This document shows, in pieces, positions 1-8,406 of a stretch of DNA of 64,000 nt. The translations under genes were made by a program, and so were the position numbers. How positions within the stretch are numbered: the first letter of the stretch is position 1; each line of letters begins with the position of its first letter. Location: NCBI RefSeq assembly GCF_001424875.1, contig NZ_LMCT01000072.1, forward strand, positions 409,488 through 473,487, written 5' to 3'. Under the pieces are notes generated by a model. The model saw only the letters and a program-made list of their open reading frames with translations. It was not told the origin of the DNA and made no database searches. This stretch comes from Kitasatospora sp. Root107. Its GTDB lineage: Bacteria > Actinomycetota > Actinomycetes > Streptomycetales > Streptomycetaceae.

Positions 1-199
1 AGATCGGCCCGGCCCTGCGGTACCGGGCCGGGACCGGATCACCCTCGGCGTACCAGCCGACGCCGAAGCCGTCCACGTTGACCGTGCCGTACTGCTGCAG
101 CCGGGGTGCCCAGGACTGCCGGTACAGTCCGGCCGGTGGTGCCACCAGCAGCTCGTTCAGCGTCACCGGTGCGCCCAGGTAGCCGAGATGACGGCACAT
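1..199 (-). CDS. egtC: Ergothioneine biosynthesis amidohydrolase EgtC (5' part only)
   Basis: The start and first 66 codons are present; the rest lies beyond the left edge. The protein begins MCRHLGYLGAPVTLNELL and continues to a VNVDGFGVGWY segment. This is the N-terminal nucleophile fold of class II glutamine amidotransferases, with Cys2 as nucleophile after Met removal. In the family EgtC removes the gamma-glutamyl group from the hercynylcysteine sulfoxide conjugate made by EgtB. The ATG overlaps the egtB stop by one base (TGATG), so it is the third gene of an egtA-egtB-egtC operon. An egtD methyltransferase would be expected further left, outside the window. Confidence 0.93.
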   Translation of the reverse strand, partial: MCRHLGYLGAPVTLNELLVAPPAGLYRQSWAPRLQQYGTVNVDGFGVGWYAEGDPVPARYRRAGPI

Positions 200-1521
200 C
201 AGCCCGCCTCGCCGTCGCGCGCGGTCCGGAAGCCGGCGAAGATCTGCCGGCGGATCGGGTAGTCCCAGTTCCGGAAGGTCCCCCGGCTGGCGACCGGCGC
301 GGCGGCGAAGCAGCCACCGCGCAGCACCTTGTACTCGGGGCCGAAGAAGACCTCCGAGTACTCCTGGTACGGCCAGGCCCGGAAGCCCGGGTAGGGGGTG
401 AAGTCGCTGGCCGTCCACTCCCACACATCGCCCATCAACTGCCGGACACCGTGGGGGGATTCACCCTCGGGGTAGCTACCGACCGGCGCGGGCTGGAGGT
501 GCCGCTGGCCCAGGTTGGCCAGCTCGGCGGTGGGTTCCTGGTCGCCCCAGGGGTAGCGGCGGGAGCGGCCGGTGGCCGGGTCCTGCCGGGCCGCCTTCTC
601 CCACTCGGCCTCGGTCGGCAGCCGCCGCCCGGCCCAGCGGGCGTACGCGTCCGCCTCGTACCAACTGACGTGCAGTACCGGCTCGTCGGCCGGTACCGGC
701 TCCACCGTGCCGAACCGGCGGCGCAGCCACTGCCCGCCGTCCCGGCTCCAGAACAGCGGCGCGAACAGCCCGGCCTGCTGCCGGTGCGCCCAGCCCTCGG
801 CGGTCCACCAGCGCGGGTCGTCGTAGCCGCCGTCGGCGATGAACTGCTGGTACGCGCCGTTGCTCACCGGGGTGGTGTCGAGGTGGAACGCGGACACCTC
901 CACCTGGTGGGCCGGGCGCTCGTTGTCCAGCGACCACGGCTCGGTGTCGGTGCCCATGGTGAACGGGCCGCCGGGGACCAGGACTTCGGTGGGCAGCGGC
1001 CCGGTCGCGGTGACCGGTGGCGGCGGGGCGGTCAGCGCGCCCTGACCCTTGCGGAGCTGATGGGTGATCAGCATGGTCTCGTCGTGCTGCTGCTCGTGCT
1101 GGATGATCATGCCGAAGGCGAAACCGTCCCGGACCAGCGGGAGTTCGCCGTCCAGCGGCGTGGTGGCGAGCAGGTCGAGCACCCGGCCGCGCACCTCGTG
1201 GGCGTACGCGTGGGCCTCCTTCGGCGGCAGCAGCGGCAGCTTGGGCCGCTCGGCCCGCGGGTGCTCGAAGGCGTCGTAGAGCGGGTCGATCTCGGGCCGC
1301 ATCGGCTCCCGGCCGCCGACGTTGCGGAGCAGCCAGAGCTCCTCCTGGTTGCCGATGTGGGCGAGGTCCCAGACCAGCGGGGACATCAGCGGGGAGTGCT
1401 GGGCGGTCAGGTCGTGGTCGTCCAGCGCGGTGAGCCCGGCGGTGCGCTCGCGGGCGGCGATCAGCTCGGTGGCGATCCGCTCGCGGACGGCGTCTGCCTC
1501 GCGGTGGTCGGTGTTCAGCAT
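199..1521 (-). CDS. egtB: Ergothioneine synthase EgtB (iron-dependent sulfoxide synthase)
   Basis: 440 aa, the usual length. The N-terminal DinB-like domain carries WDLAHIG and HEQQHDE (about residues 45-140), which supply the three-His iron site known for EgtB. The C-terminal formylglycine-generating-enzyme-like domain has FTMGTD, RLPTEAEWEKAAR, MGDVWEW and VLRGGCF. The family joins gamma-Glu-Cys to hercynine using O2. The start MLNTDHREAD was chosen because it lies just inside the egtA 3' end (7-base overlap), whereas the longer open frame upstream only shadows egtA. It is the middle gene of the egt operon. Confidence 0.96.
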   Translation of the reverse strand: MLNTDHREADAVRERIATELIAARERTAGLTALDDHDLTAQHSPLMSPLVWDLAHIGNQEELWLLRNVGGREPMRPEIDPLYDAFEHPRAERPKLPLLPPKEAHAYAHEVRGRVLDLLATTPLDGELPLVRDGFAFGMIIQHEQQHDETMLITHQLRKGQGALTAPPPPVTATGPLPTEVLVPGGPFTMGTDTEPWSLDNERPAHQVEVSAFHLDTTPVSNGAYQQFIADGGYDDPRWWTAEGWAHRQQAGLFAPLFWSRDGGQWLRRRFGTVEPVPADEPVLHVSWYEADAYARWAGRRLPTEAEWEKAARQDPATGRSRRYPWGDQEPTAELANLGQRHLQPAPVGSYPEGESPHGVRQLMGDVWEWTASDFTPYPGFRAWPYQEYSEVFFGPEYKVLRGGCFAAAPVASRGTFRNWDYPIRRQIFAGFRTARDGEAG

Positions 1522-2906
1522 GCTGCGGTCTCCAGGGCATGGGGAAGGGCGCCGGTGCGCAGGGCGTCCAACTGGTCGTCGGCGGGGCAGCGGCCACGGG
1601 CCGGGTAGCGCTCGGCGAAGTCGGCCAGCGCGGTCCGCAGCCGGGACGGGCCGCCACGGGTCTGCTCCCGGCGGGCGAGCGCCTGGTCGGCGGCGCCGAA
1701 GCAGGCCAGCGCGGCCCGGCGGAGCTGCGGGTCGCCCAGCGCCAGGGTGGCTGCCCGGTGCCACAGTTCGGTGCGTGGCGGGTGGCGGTCCCGGTAGGCC
1801 GGGGTGCCCAGCGGTTCGAGCGCCTCCTCGGCTGCCTCGGCCGCCACCGGGTCGTCCAGCAGCGCGCCGACCAGGGCCAGCGGCACCTGCCAGCCCTCGC
1901 CCGGCTGGGCGTCGATCATGCGCAGCTCCAGGTGCCCGCGCGGCCGTACGGGTGGGAAGAGCGTGGTGCGGTGGTACTCCAGGTCGGCCATGGTCGGCGG
2001 CCGCTCGCCCGCCCCCCGCAGCCAGCCGCGGAAGGTCAGCCCGGCCGGGGCGGTCCACGGCAGCCCGTCCGGGCGGCGGACACAGATCACCTCCGCGTCC
2101 AGCACGTACTCGGCCCAGCGCTCGCGCGGGTCGCCGGCGAAACCGGGGGCCAGGGTGCGGCTCGGGTCCATCCGGGACCAGACCAGCTGACGGGTGGACC
2201 GGTAGCCGGTCGGCCGGCCGTCCAGCAGGGGTGAGTTGGCGAAGGCGGCCACCAGGACCGGGCCGAGGCGGTGGGCCAGCTGCCAGCGCCGGGTGAAGCC
2301 GTGCGTCCCGGCCCCGGTGCCCGCGTCCACGCAGACCTGGGCGGAGGCGGTGCCGGTCATCATCACCCGGCCCCACGGGCCGACCCGGTCGAAGTGCTGC
2401 TCCATCGCCAGGTAGCGGGGGTGGTCGAGCCGCATCAGACGCTCGCGGCCGAGTGGATCGGTGCCGCTGCCGGTGAGCCGTAAACGGTGGGCGGCGAGGG
2501 CGGCGCGGAGGGTGGCCTGATCCCGCAGCATGGTGTCGGCACACTCTTCGGGGTCGGCAGCGGGCGGGGAGCTGAGCTCTACCTGTCCGCCCGGTTCGTA
2601 GGTGAGACCGGTGCCCGAGGGAAGCAGCGGGGCGGGGTCACCCGGATTCTGGTGGGTGGGAAGTGCGGAGAGTGCGTCGGCCAGGCGACGCGGGTCGACC
2701 GGTGACTCCGGACAGTCGCCGTCGTGGACGAACCACTCGGCTTCCACCCCGATCAGCCGGGGAGGTCCGATCTTGAAACAGATTCCGGCCAGATGGCTCA
2801 GTGCGGCCGATTCGGTCAGCGGGAGCGGTGTCTCCACCGCCTGTTGCTGTGGTGCGGACTGGGCGGGCGCTGAATTGGGACGTAGGGGTATCACCGGACT
2901 CACCAT
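1515..2906 (-). CDS. egtA: Glutamate-cysteine ligase EgtA
   Basis: 463 aa. It makes gamma-glutamylcysteine, the sulfur donor for EgtB, from glutamate, cysteine and ATP. Visible GCS2-type features are the substrate-binding segment GVEAEWFVHD, the nearby YEPGGQVELSSPP, and MMTGTASAQVCVDAG. The C-terminal region HLELRMIDAQPGEGW is typical of actinobacterial EgtA. It overlaps egtB by 7 bases and is the first gene of the operon. About 270 bases upstream separate it from a gene on the other strand, so the operon promoter should lie there; I see no convincing -35/-10 pair. Confidence 0.95.
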   Translation of the reverse strand: MVSPVIPLRPNSAPAQSAPQQQAVETPLPLTESAALSHLAGICFKIGPPRLIGVEAEWFVHDGDCPESPVDPRRLADALSALPTHQNPGDPAPLLPSGTGLTYEPGGQVELSSPPAADPEECADTMLRDQATLRAALAAHRLRLTGSGTDPLGRERLMRLDHPRYLAMEQHFDRVGPWGRVMMTGTASAQVCVDAGTGAGTHGFTRRWQLAHRLGPVLVAAFANSPLLDGRPTGYRSTRQLVWSRMDPSRTLAPGFAGDPRERWAEYVLDAEVICVRRPDGLPWTAPAGLTFRGWLRGAGERPPTMADLEYHRTTLFPPVRPRGHLELRMIDAQPGEGWQVPLALVGALLDDPVAAEAAEEALEPLGTPAYRDRHPPRTELWHRAATLALGDPQLRRAALACFGAADQALARREQTRGGPSRLRTALADFAERYPARGRCPADDQLDALRTGALPHALETAAC

Positions 2907-3174
2907 TCCTTGGGTAGTGATTCGAGGCCCGGAGGTTCCTGCTCAGTCTGCAATGGAACAAACCTCGGTGCCGAACAGAACACGCCAATCCGGATCCGGA
3001 TCCGGTCAATCGCCGCCGGCCGACCTCCAGTGACGGAGTGTGACCGGCTTGGCGGAACTGCCGACCGCGCGGTCGTCCGGCCGGGCCGGGACTGTGTCAG
3101 TGGATGATCCGTCAGGCCTTCACCCCCGGCGCCGCCGCCGCATAGGCTGCGGGCGGACCAATGGGCGGAGAACC

Positions 3175-3741
3175 ATGAGCACGGACGTACGGGACGGGGA
3201 GAACGGGGAAGAGGTCACCCTCTTCGTGGCCCGACGGGTCGACCCGGGGCACGAGGAGCAGTTCGAAGCCTGGGCGAAGTCCATCCTGCGTGCGGCCGCC
3301 GACCACCCCGGCAACCTGGGCACCGGGCTGCTGCGCCCGGCCGGCCCGGACGACCCGTGGCACCTGCTGCTGTCGTTCCAGGACGCCGACTCGTTCCGCG
3401 CCTGGCAGCTCTCGCCGGCCCGGGCCGCCTGCTTCGCCGAGGCCGACGGCCACCACGTCGAGGTGGCCCGGCGCGAACTGCTCGGCATGGAGGGCTGGTT
3501 CGCCACCACCGCGGCCGGCGCCCGGCGCACGCCGGCCCCGCGCTGGAAGATGGCCGTCGCCTCCACGCTGGCGATCGCCCCGCTCACCACCACCGCGAAC
3601 TTCTACCTCACCCCGCACCTGGCCACCCTCCCGGTGCTGGCCCGCTCACTCATCCTGGCCCCGGTGATCAGCGCCCTGATGACCTACCTCGCCCTCCCGG
3701 TCGCCACCCGGGTGCTGCGCCGCTGGCTGTTCCCCGGGTAG
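3175..3741 (+). CDS. Antibiotic biosynthesis monooxygenase (ABM) domain membrane protein
   Basis: 188 aa. The N-terminal part (about residues 10-105) reads as an ABM ferredoxin-like fold: EVTLFVARRVDPGHEEQFEAW, then PDDPWHLLLSFQDADSFRAW. The C-terminal part has two hydrophobic stretches, MAVASTLAIAPLTTTANFYL and LILAPVISALMTYLALPV, so it is probably membrane-anchored. This architecture is common in actinobacteria and no substrate is known to me. The ATG at 3175 was chosen for the GGAG five bases upstream; the open frame further upstream lacks any such signal. A compact hairpin directly follows the stop. Confidence 0.8.
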   Translation: MSTDVRDGENGEEVTLFVARRVDPGHEEQFEAWAKSILRAAADHPGNLGTGLLRPAGPDDPWHLLLSFQDADSFRAWQLSPARAACFAEADGHHVEVARRELLGMEGWFATTAAGARRTPAPRWKMAVASTLAIAPLTTTANFYLTPHLATLPVLARSLILAPVISALMTYLALPVATRVLRRWLFPG

Positions 3742-4660
3742 GGCCTGTCTGACAGGCCCGAGGCCGGCTGGGGTCGGCTTCGGGGCTGCCTCGAGGATCA
3801 TCCACTTCTGTGGCCGCGGACCAGGTCGATGCCGGTGGAGCTGAGCCACTCGACCTGGCTACGCGGCGCAGCTCGTACGGCGCGAGGTGGTCCCGAACGG
3901 CGGCGGCCAGGGCGGTGCCCAGACCCCGGCCCCGGGCGGCGGGCGCGATGTAGACGTCGCAGAGCCAGGCGAAGGTGGCCAGGTCGGTGACCACCCGGGC
4001 GTAGCCCAGCTGGGTGCCGGTGGCGGAGTCGTACACCCCGAAGTTGAGCGATCCGGCGATCGCCAGGTCCTGCTTCTCCCGGGACCGGCCGAGCGCCCAG
4101 TAGGCGTCCTCCGACAGCCACCGGTGGACCAGCGCGGCGTCCAGCCGGGCCGGATCGGTGGAGATCTCGCAGCCGGTCGGCAGAAGCCGGGCCCGGAGCT
4201 GTTCGTGCCATCGCCCGGGGTCGCGGGGGTGCGGCTCACGTTCGCCGGTCGGCCGGAAACCGGCGCGCAGGTAGAGACTCCGGGCCGGGGCGTTGTCCTC
4301 GCCCACGGTCAGCGAGACGGTGGTGGCGCCCTCGGTGCGGGCCCGGTCGAGCACGGCGGCCACCAGGGCGTCGCCCACGCCGCGCCCGCGCCGGGTCGGG
4401 TCGACCCACATCGCGTTGAGCTGATGCTCCGTCAGGGAGGTGACGGCCGAGGCCAGACCGACGGGCTCCGGGCCGTCCCAGGCGATGAACCAGACCCCGG
4501 CCGCGATCCGTCGGCGCCAGTACTCCGCCGGCTGGTCCTGCTCGCGTTCGAGCGTCGATCCGAACGCCTCGGGGTTCTGCTCCAGCGCGCGCAGGCGTAC
4601 CGCCCGAAGGGTCTGCCAGTCCTGGTCCGTCACTGTTCCCACTGTCACCATGCGCCCCAT
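3668..4660 (-). CDS. Tandem GNAT acetyltransferase with aberrant C-terminus
   Basis: The open frame is 330 codons. Residues 1 to about 160 form a complete GNAT domain (acetyl-CoA loop RRGRGVGDALVAAV, then NAPARSLYLRAGF). From about residue 165 a second GNAT domain starts (LVHRWLSEDAYWALGRSREKQ, then VYIAPAARGRGLGTAL). It runs normally to HLAPYELRR, then changes to low-complexity sequence without the expected LLAT-DAHGLY-GF end of the fold. The break is near 3868, and the frame then runs antisense into the ABM gene and its hairpin. I read this as two GNAT units fused, the second truncated by a deletion. The first domain may still be active; the second probably is not. Confidence 0.7.
   Translation of the reverse strand: MGRMVTVGTVTDQDWQTLRAVRLRALEQNPEAFGSTLEREQDQPAEYWRRRIAAGVWFIAWDGPEPVGLASAVTSLTEHQLNAMWVDPTRRGRGVGDALVAAVLDRARTEGATTVSLTVGEDNAPARSLYLRAGFRPTGEREPHPRDPGRWHEQLRARLLPTGCEISTDPARLDAALVHRWLSEDAYWALGRSREKQDLAIAGSLNFGVYDSATGTQLGYARVVTDLATFAWLCDVYIAPAARGRGLGTALAAAVRDHLAPYELRRVARSSGSAPPASTWSAATEVDDPRGSPEADPSRPRACQTGPTRGTASGAAPGWRPGGRGRSSGR
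3741..3759 (+). terminator. Hairpin after the ABM-domain gene
   Basis: GGGCCTGTC-T-GACAGGCCC is a 9-bp perfect inverted repeat beginning at the last base of the ABM gene stop codon. It has no U tract, as is usual for terminators in high-GC actinobacteria. Confidence 0.6.
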
Positions 4661-4721
4661 GCTGCCTGCTGGCCACCAGCGGGGACCACCGGTATTTCGG
4701 GCCCGGGAAGGTGACGCCGAG

Positions 4722-5810
4722 TCACCCCGTCAGGCGGCGCTCCAGCGGAGTCCGGAAGCGCGGGGTGACCCGGGCCGGGCCGAGCCAGCGGGTGAGGCGG
4801 TCGGCCTCGGCGTCGATGGCGGCGGTGGCTTCACGGGGGAGAGGTTCGAGGGCCTCCCAGCGGAGGCGGCCGTCGGCGTGCTGGGCCCAGCCGCCGACCA
4901 CGCGGCCGTTCCACCAGACGGTGGGGCCGATGTTGCCGGAGCGGTCGATCAGGTCGGTGCGGTGGGCAGCGGGCAGGTACCAGTCGCGCTGCTGCCAGCC
5001 CATCGGGGTGGGGTCGAGGGACGGGAGCAGGGCGGCCCACGGGGCGGGGTCCGGCAGCGGGTCGAGGTCGTCCGGGAGGGCGTGGCCAGGGCCGCAGTCC
5101 AGGTCGACGGTCACCGCGCCGCAGGCGGCCAGAGCCGCCCTGGCCTCGCGGACGCCCCAGCCCGTCCACCATCGGACGTCCTCGGTGGTGGCGGGGCCGA
5201 AGGTGGTCAGCCAGCGGCGGGTCAGTTCCGCCTGGGCCTGGCCGCGGACGATCTCGTTCTCCATCCCGAGCACCCGGAGCAGCCGCACCCCGATGGTCTG
5301 CTGCGCCTCGTAGGGCTTGCCGACCGCCACCGTGATCGACTCGCGCAACTCGGGGACCAGCCCGCCCAGTTGGCTGCCGGTGGCCTGGCCGGCCTCGGCC
5401 AGGGCGGCCAGCGTGCGGCGCTGCACCGCGGCCAGCCAGTCGGCGTCGAAGCCGCCCTCGGCGGCGAAGGCGAGCAGCCCGCGCCGCTCCTTCTCGGCCA
5501 CCTTGCGGGTCGTGGAGGCGTACACCACCGGGGCGAGGTCGGCCGGGACCACGAACAGCGTGTGTCGCATACCGTGCATCCGCAGCAGGGTCTCGTCCTG
5601 GTACAACGCCCGTTCCAGGTCGGCGGGTTCGAGCCGGGTCAGCCGGGCGGCGACGGACAGGAAGACGGTGGCGGGATCGGTGGCGTGCAGGGCCACCAAG
5701 GCCTCGACGACCTGCTCGGGGGAGTCTGCCCGGTGGGCGGGGGCGAGGAGTTGACGGGACGCCAGGCGGGCACGGCGCTGCTGGTCATCGATCGTGGGGC
5801 GGGCGGTCAT
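4722..5810 (-). CDS. Winged-helix DNA-binding domain protein (HTH_42 / AlkZ-like superfamily)
   Basis: 362 aa. The sequence matches the actinobacterial winged-helix family related to AlkZ/YcaQ DNA glycosylases: RLASRQLL near the N-terminus, LHATDPATVFLSVAARL at about 35-50, LRMHGMRHTLFVVP, a C-terminal PTPMGWQQRDWYL and a DRSGNIGPTVWWNGRVVGGW segment. The Q-x-Q catalytic motif of AlkZ appears here as H-A-T, so base-excision activity cannot be assumed. The ATG at 5810 was preferred over one 39 bases upstream because a GGAGG lies seven bases before it. It is divergent from the cellulase gene. Confidence 0.78.
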   Translation of the reverse strand: MTARPTIDDQQRRARLASRQLLAPAHRADSPEQVVEALVALHATDPATVFLSVAARLTRLEPADLERALYQDETLLRMHGMRHTLFVVPADLAPVVYASTTRKVAEKERRGLLAFAAEGGFDADWLAAVQRRTLAALAEAGQATGSQLGGLVPELRESITVAVGKPYEAQQTIGVRLLRVLGMENEIVRGQAQAELTRRWLTTFGPATTEDVRWWTGWGVREARAALAACGAVTVDLDCGPGHALPDDLDPLPDPAPWAALLPSLDPTPMGWQQRDWYLPAAHRTDLIDRSGNIGPTVWWNGRVVGGWAQHADGRLRWEALEPLPREATAAIDAEADRLTRWLGPARVTPRFRTPLERRLTG

Positions 5811-5870
5811 CGAGTGGCCTCCGAGGTGGTGGAATCCCGAGGTTCTCACGGGACACCGTCAACTCCCGTT

Positions 5871-5884
5871 CGGGAGCGCTCCCA
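5871..5884. promoter_or_regulatory. CebR-type operator, distal copy
   Basis: CGGGAGCGCTCCCA differs by one base from the 14-bp palindrome TGGGAGCGCTCCCA, known in Streptomyces as the binding site of the LacI-family cellulose/cello-oligosaccharide repressor CebR. It lies 266 bases before the cellulase start and 61 bases upstream of the winged-helix gene, within the 339-base divergent intergenic region. Only the two boxes stand out in that region. Confidence 0.75.
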
Positions 5885-6069
5885 TGAGACCTGCCGTGTT
5901 CAACTACTGAAGTCGGTCAGAACGCTTGACGCTCCAGCGCCTTCATGGGTTGATATGCCCTGAGCTCAGGGGCCGCCCTGAGATGCGGGGAGTTATTCAC
6001 CCGTCGAGTCGGTCATGCATCACCGCACCCCACCAGCCTTTCCCGTGATGCCGACCGAGTCACAGTAAG

Positions 6070-6083
6070 TGGGAGCGCTCCCA
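6070..6083. promoter_or_regulatory. CebR-type operator, proximal copy (perfect palindrome)
   Basis: TGGGAGCGCTCCCA is an exact copy of the known CebR operator, 66 bases before the GTG start of the GH6 cellulase. Together with the distal copy it predicts repression of the cellulase until cellobiose or related sugars release CebR. No cebR gene is in this window, so the regulator would act in trans. Confidence 0.88.
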
Positions 6084-6149
6084 CAGTTGGGCCGGCGCTC
6101 CCGCTACTCCGCCCCACCGGATTTCCCCCCACCCGAAAGGAATCCGCAC

Positions 6150-8399
6150 GTGTCAGGACAGCTCCTTCGCCGCCTCCGCTCGGTCGCACTCGCGACCGCG
6201 CTCGGCGCGGCAACCCTGCTTCCGATGGCGGGCAGCGCGCACGCCGCGACCAAGGTCGACAACCCCTATGCCGGCGCCGGCGTCTACGTGAACCCCGAGT
6301 GGTCCGCCAATGCCGCAGCCGAGCCTGGCGGTTCGGCCGTCTCCAACCAGCCGACCTACGTCTGGCTGGACCGGATCGCCGCGATCAACGGCTCGAGCAG
6401 CTCAATGGGCCTGCGGGCGCACCTGAACTCCGCCGTCACCCAGGCCAACGCCGCGGGCAAGCCGTTCGTCTTCCAGGTGGTCATCTACGACCTGCCCGGC
6501 CGCGACTGCGCCGCGCTGTCGTCCAACGGTGAGCTCGGCCCGACCGAGATCGGCCGCTACAAGACCGAGTTCATCGACCCGATCGCCGCGATCCTGGCCG
6601 ACCCGGCCTACGCGAACCTGCGGATCGTCACCACGATCGAGCTCGACTCGCTGCCGAACCTGATCACCAACGCAGGCGGCACCGCCACCGCCACCCCGAC
6701 CTGTGACGTGATGAAGGCCAACGGCAACTATGTGGCCGGCGTCGGCTACGCGTTGAACAAGTTGGGCGCGATCTCCAACGTCTACAACTACATCGACGCC
6801 GGGCACCACGGCTGGCTGGGCTGGGACTCCAACTTCGGCCCGACCGCGAGCCTGCTCTACCAGGCCGCCAACGCCTCCGGCTCCACCGCCGCCAACGTGC
6901 ACGGCTTCGTGGTGAACACCGCCAACTACTCGACGTTGAAGGAGCCCTACTTCACCATCAACGACACCGTCGGTGGCCAGTCGATCCGGGGCACCTCGAA
7001 GTGGGTGGACTGGAACCGCTACGTCGACGAGCTGTCGTACGCCCAGGCGTTCCGGGCCAAGGCGGTCGAGGCCGGCTTCCAGTCGAACGTCGGCATGCTG
7101 ATCGACACCTCCCGCAACGGCTGGGGCGGCGCCAACCGTCCGACCGGTCCCGGCCCGCAGACCAGCGGTGACGCGTACGTGGACGGCGGCCGCCTCGACC
7201 GCCGCTTCCAGACCGGCAACTGGTGCAACCAGTCCGGTGCGGGCCTCGGCGAGCGGCCGACCGCCGCCCCCGAGCCGGGCATCGACGCCTACGTCTGGGT
7301 GAAGCCTCCGGGTGAGTCGGACGGCGCCAGCAAGGTGATCCCGAACGACCAGGGCAAGGGCTTCGACGGGATGTGCGACCCGACGTACGCCGGGAACGCG
7401 CGCAACAACTTCCAGATGTCCGGCGCCCTGCCGGACTCGCCGCTGGCCGGCACCTGGTTCTCCGCCCAGTTCCGCCAGCTGCTCCAGAACGCCTACCCGC
7501 CGGTCGGCGGCGGCACCAGCGACACCGTCGCCCCGACCGCTCCGACCGTGCTCGCCTCGAGCAGCGTCACCGCCTCCGGTGCGACCCTGAGCTGGACCGC
7601 CTCCACCGACAACGTCGGCGTGACGGGTTACCAGATCTTCCGTAACGGTGTGCAGGTCGGCACTTCGGCCACCACCTCCTACACGGACAGCGGCCTGACC
7701 GCCTCCACCGCGTACAGCTACACGGTCAAGGCCCGCGACGCGGCCGGTAACGTCTCGGCGGCCTCCGCCGCGCTGAGCGTCACCACCTCGGCCGGTACCG
7801 GCGACACCACCGCTCCGTCCGTCCCGACCGGGCTGGTCGCGAGCAACGTCACCACCACGGGTCTGACCCTGGGCTGGGCCGCTTCGACCGACAACGTCGG
7901 TGTGACGGGCTACCAGGTCTTCCGTAACGGTGTGCAGGTCGGTACCTCGGCCACCACCTCGTACGCCGACAGCGGCCTGACCGCTGCGACCGCGTACAGC
8001 TACACGGTCAGGGCCCGCGACGCGGCCGGTAACGTCTCGGCGGCCTCCGCCGCGCTGAGCGTCACCACCCTGACCGGTGGCGGCGGCGGGAACGCCGGTT
8101 GCACCGCGACCTACAAGGTGAGCAACGACTGGGGCTCCGGCTTCAACGCCGACGTCACGGTGACCAACACCGGCACCGTTTCCATCAACTCCTGGAAGGT
8201 CACCTGGACCTGGGGCGGCAACCAGCAGGTCACCAACCTCTGGAACGGCAGCCTCACCCAGAGCGGTACGGCGGTCGCGGTCACCAACCTCGGCTACAAC
8301 GGCACCGTGGCGGCCGGTGGCAGCACCGGCTTCGGCTTCGGCGCCAACTACTCGGGCAGCAACACCGCCCCGACCCTGAGCTGCACCGCCACCAGCTGA
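6150..8399 (+). CDS. Secreted GH6 cellulase (cellobiohydrolase type) with two Fn3 domains and CBM2
   Basis: 749 aa. A signal peptide of about 33 residues ends in AGSAHAA. The GH6 catalytic domain follows (about 35-455), with the signatures YDLPGRDCAALSSNGE and NYIDAGHHGWLGW, the acid/base Asp region, and a C-terminal FDGMCDP/GTWFSAQF. Two fibronectin III domains (about 460-550 and 550-640) and a CBM2 cellulose-binding module (CTATYKVSNDWGSGF to the end) complete it. The family hydrolyses cellulose chains; the extended loops suggest a processive cellobiohydrolase rather than an endoglucanase, which is inference. The GTG start was chosen because GAAAGGA lies 8 bases upstream and the signal peptide begins there. 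It is likely controlled by CebR via the upstream palindromes. Confidence 0.93.
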   Translation: MSGQLLRRLRSVALATALGAATLLPMAGSAHAATKVDNPYAGAGVYVNPEWSANAAAEPGGSAVSNQPTYVWLDRIAAINGSSSSMGLRAHLNSAVTQANAAGKPFVFQVVIYDLPGRDCAALSSNGELGPTEIGRYKTEFIDPIAAILADPAYANLRIVTTIELDSLPNLITNAGGTATATPTCDVMKANGNYVAGVGYALNKLGAISNVYNYIDAGHHGWLGWDSNFGPTASLLYQAANASGSTAANVHGFVVNTANYSTLKEPYFTINDTVGGQSIRGTSKWVDWNRYVDELSYAQAFRAKAVEAGFQSNVGMLIDTSRNGWGGANRPTGPGPQTSGDAYVDGGRLDRRFQTGNWCNQSGAGLGERPTAAPEPGIDAYVWVKPPGESDGASKVIPNDQGKGFDGMCDPTYAGNARNNFQMSGALPDSPLAGTWFSAQFRQLLQNAYPPVGGGTSDTVAPTAPTVLASSSVTASGATLSWTASTDNVGVTGYQIFRNGVQVGTSATTSYTDSGLTASTAYSYTVKARDAAGNVSAASAALSVTTSAGTGDTTAPSVPTGLVASNVTTTGLTLGWAASTDNVGVTGYQVFRNGVQVGTSATTSYADSGLTAATAYSYTVRARDAAGNVSAASAALSVTTLTGGGGGNAGCTATYKVSNDWGSGFNADVTVTNTGTVSINSWKVTWTWGGNQQVTNLWNGSLTQSGTAVAVTNLGYNGTVAAGGSTGFGFGANYSGSNTAPTLSCTATS
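7530..8070 (+). repeat. Tandem duplication encoding the two Fn3 domains
   Basis: Two units of about 270 bases are nearly identical at DNA level, including the shared segments TTCCGTAACGGTGTGCAGGT and GGTAACGTCTCGGCGGCCTC. Both encode the same Fn3 linker (TDNVGVTGYQ-FRNGVQVGTSATTSY). The identity at silent positions indicates a recent duplication or gene conversion. Confidence 0.85.
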
Positions 8400-8406
8400 C
8401 GGCGGT

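Noticed and set aside
199..2544. Open frame of 781 codons covering egtB and most of egtA antisense-frame sequence
   Set aside because: Only the 3' 440 codons are EgtB; the 5' part is Arg/Pro-rich shadow of egtA. GC-rich DNA gives such frames throughout.
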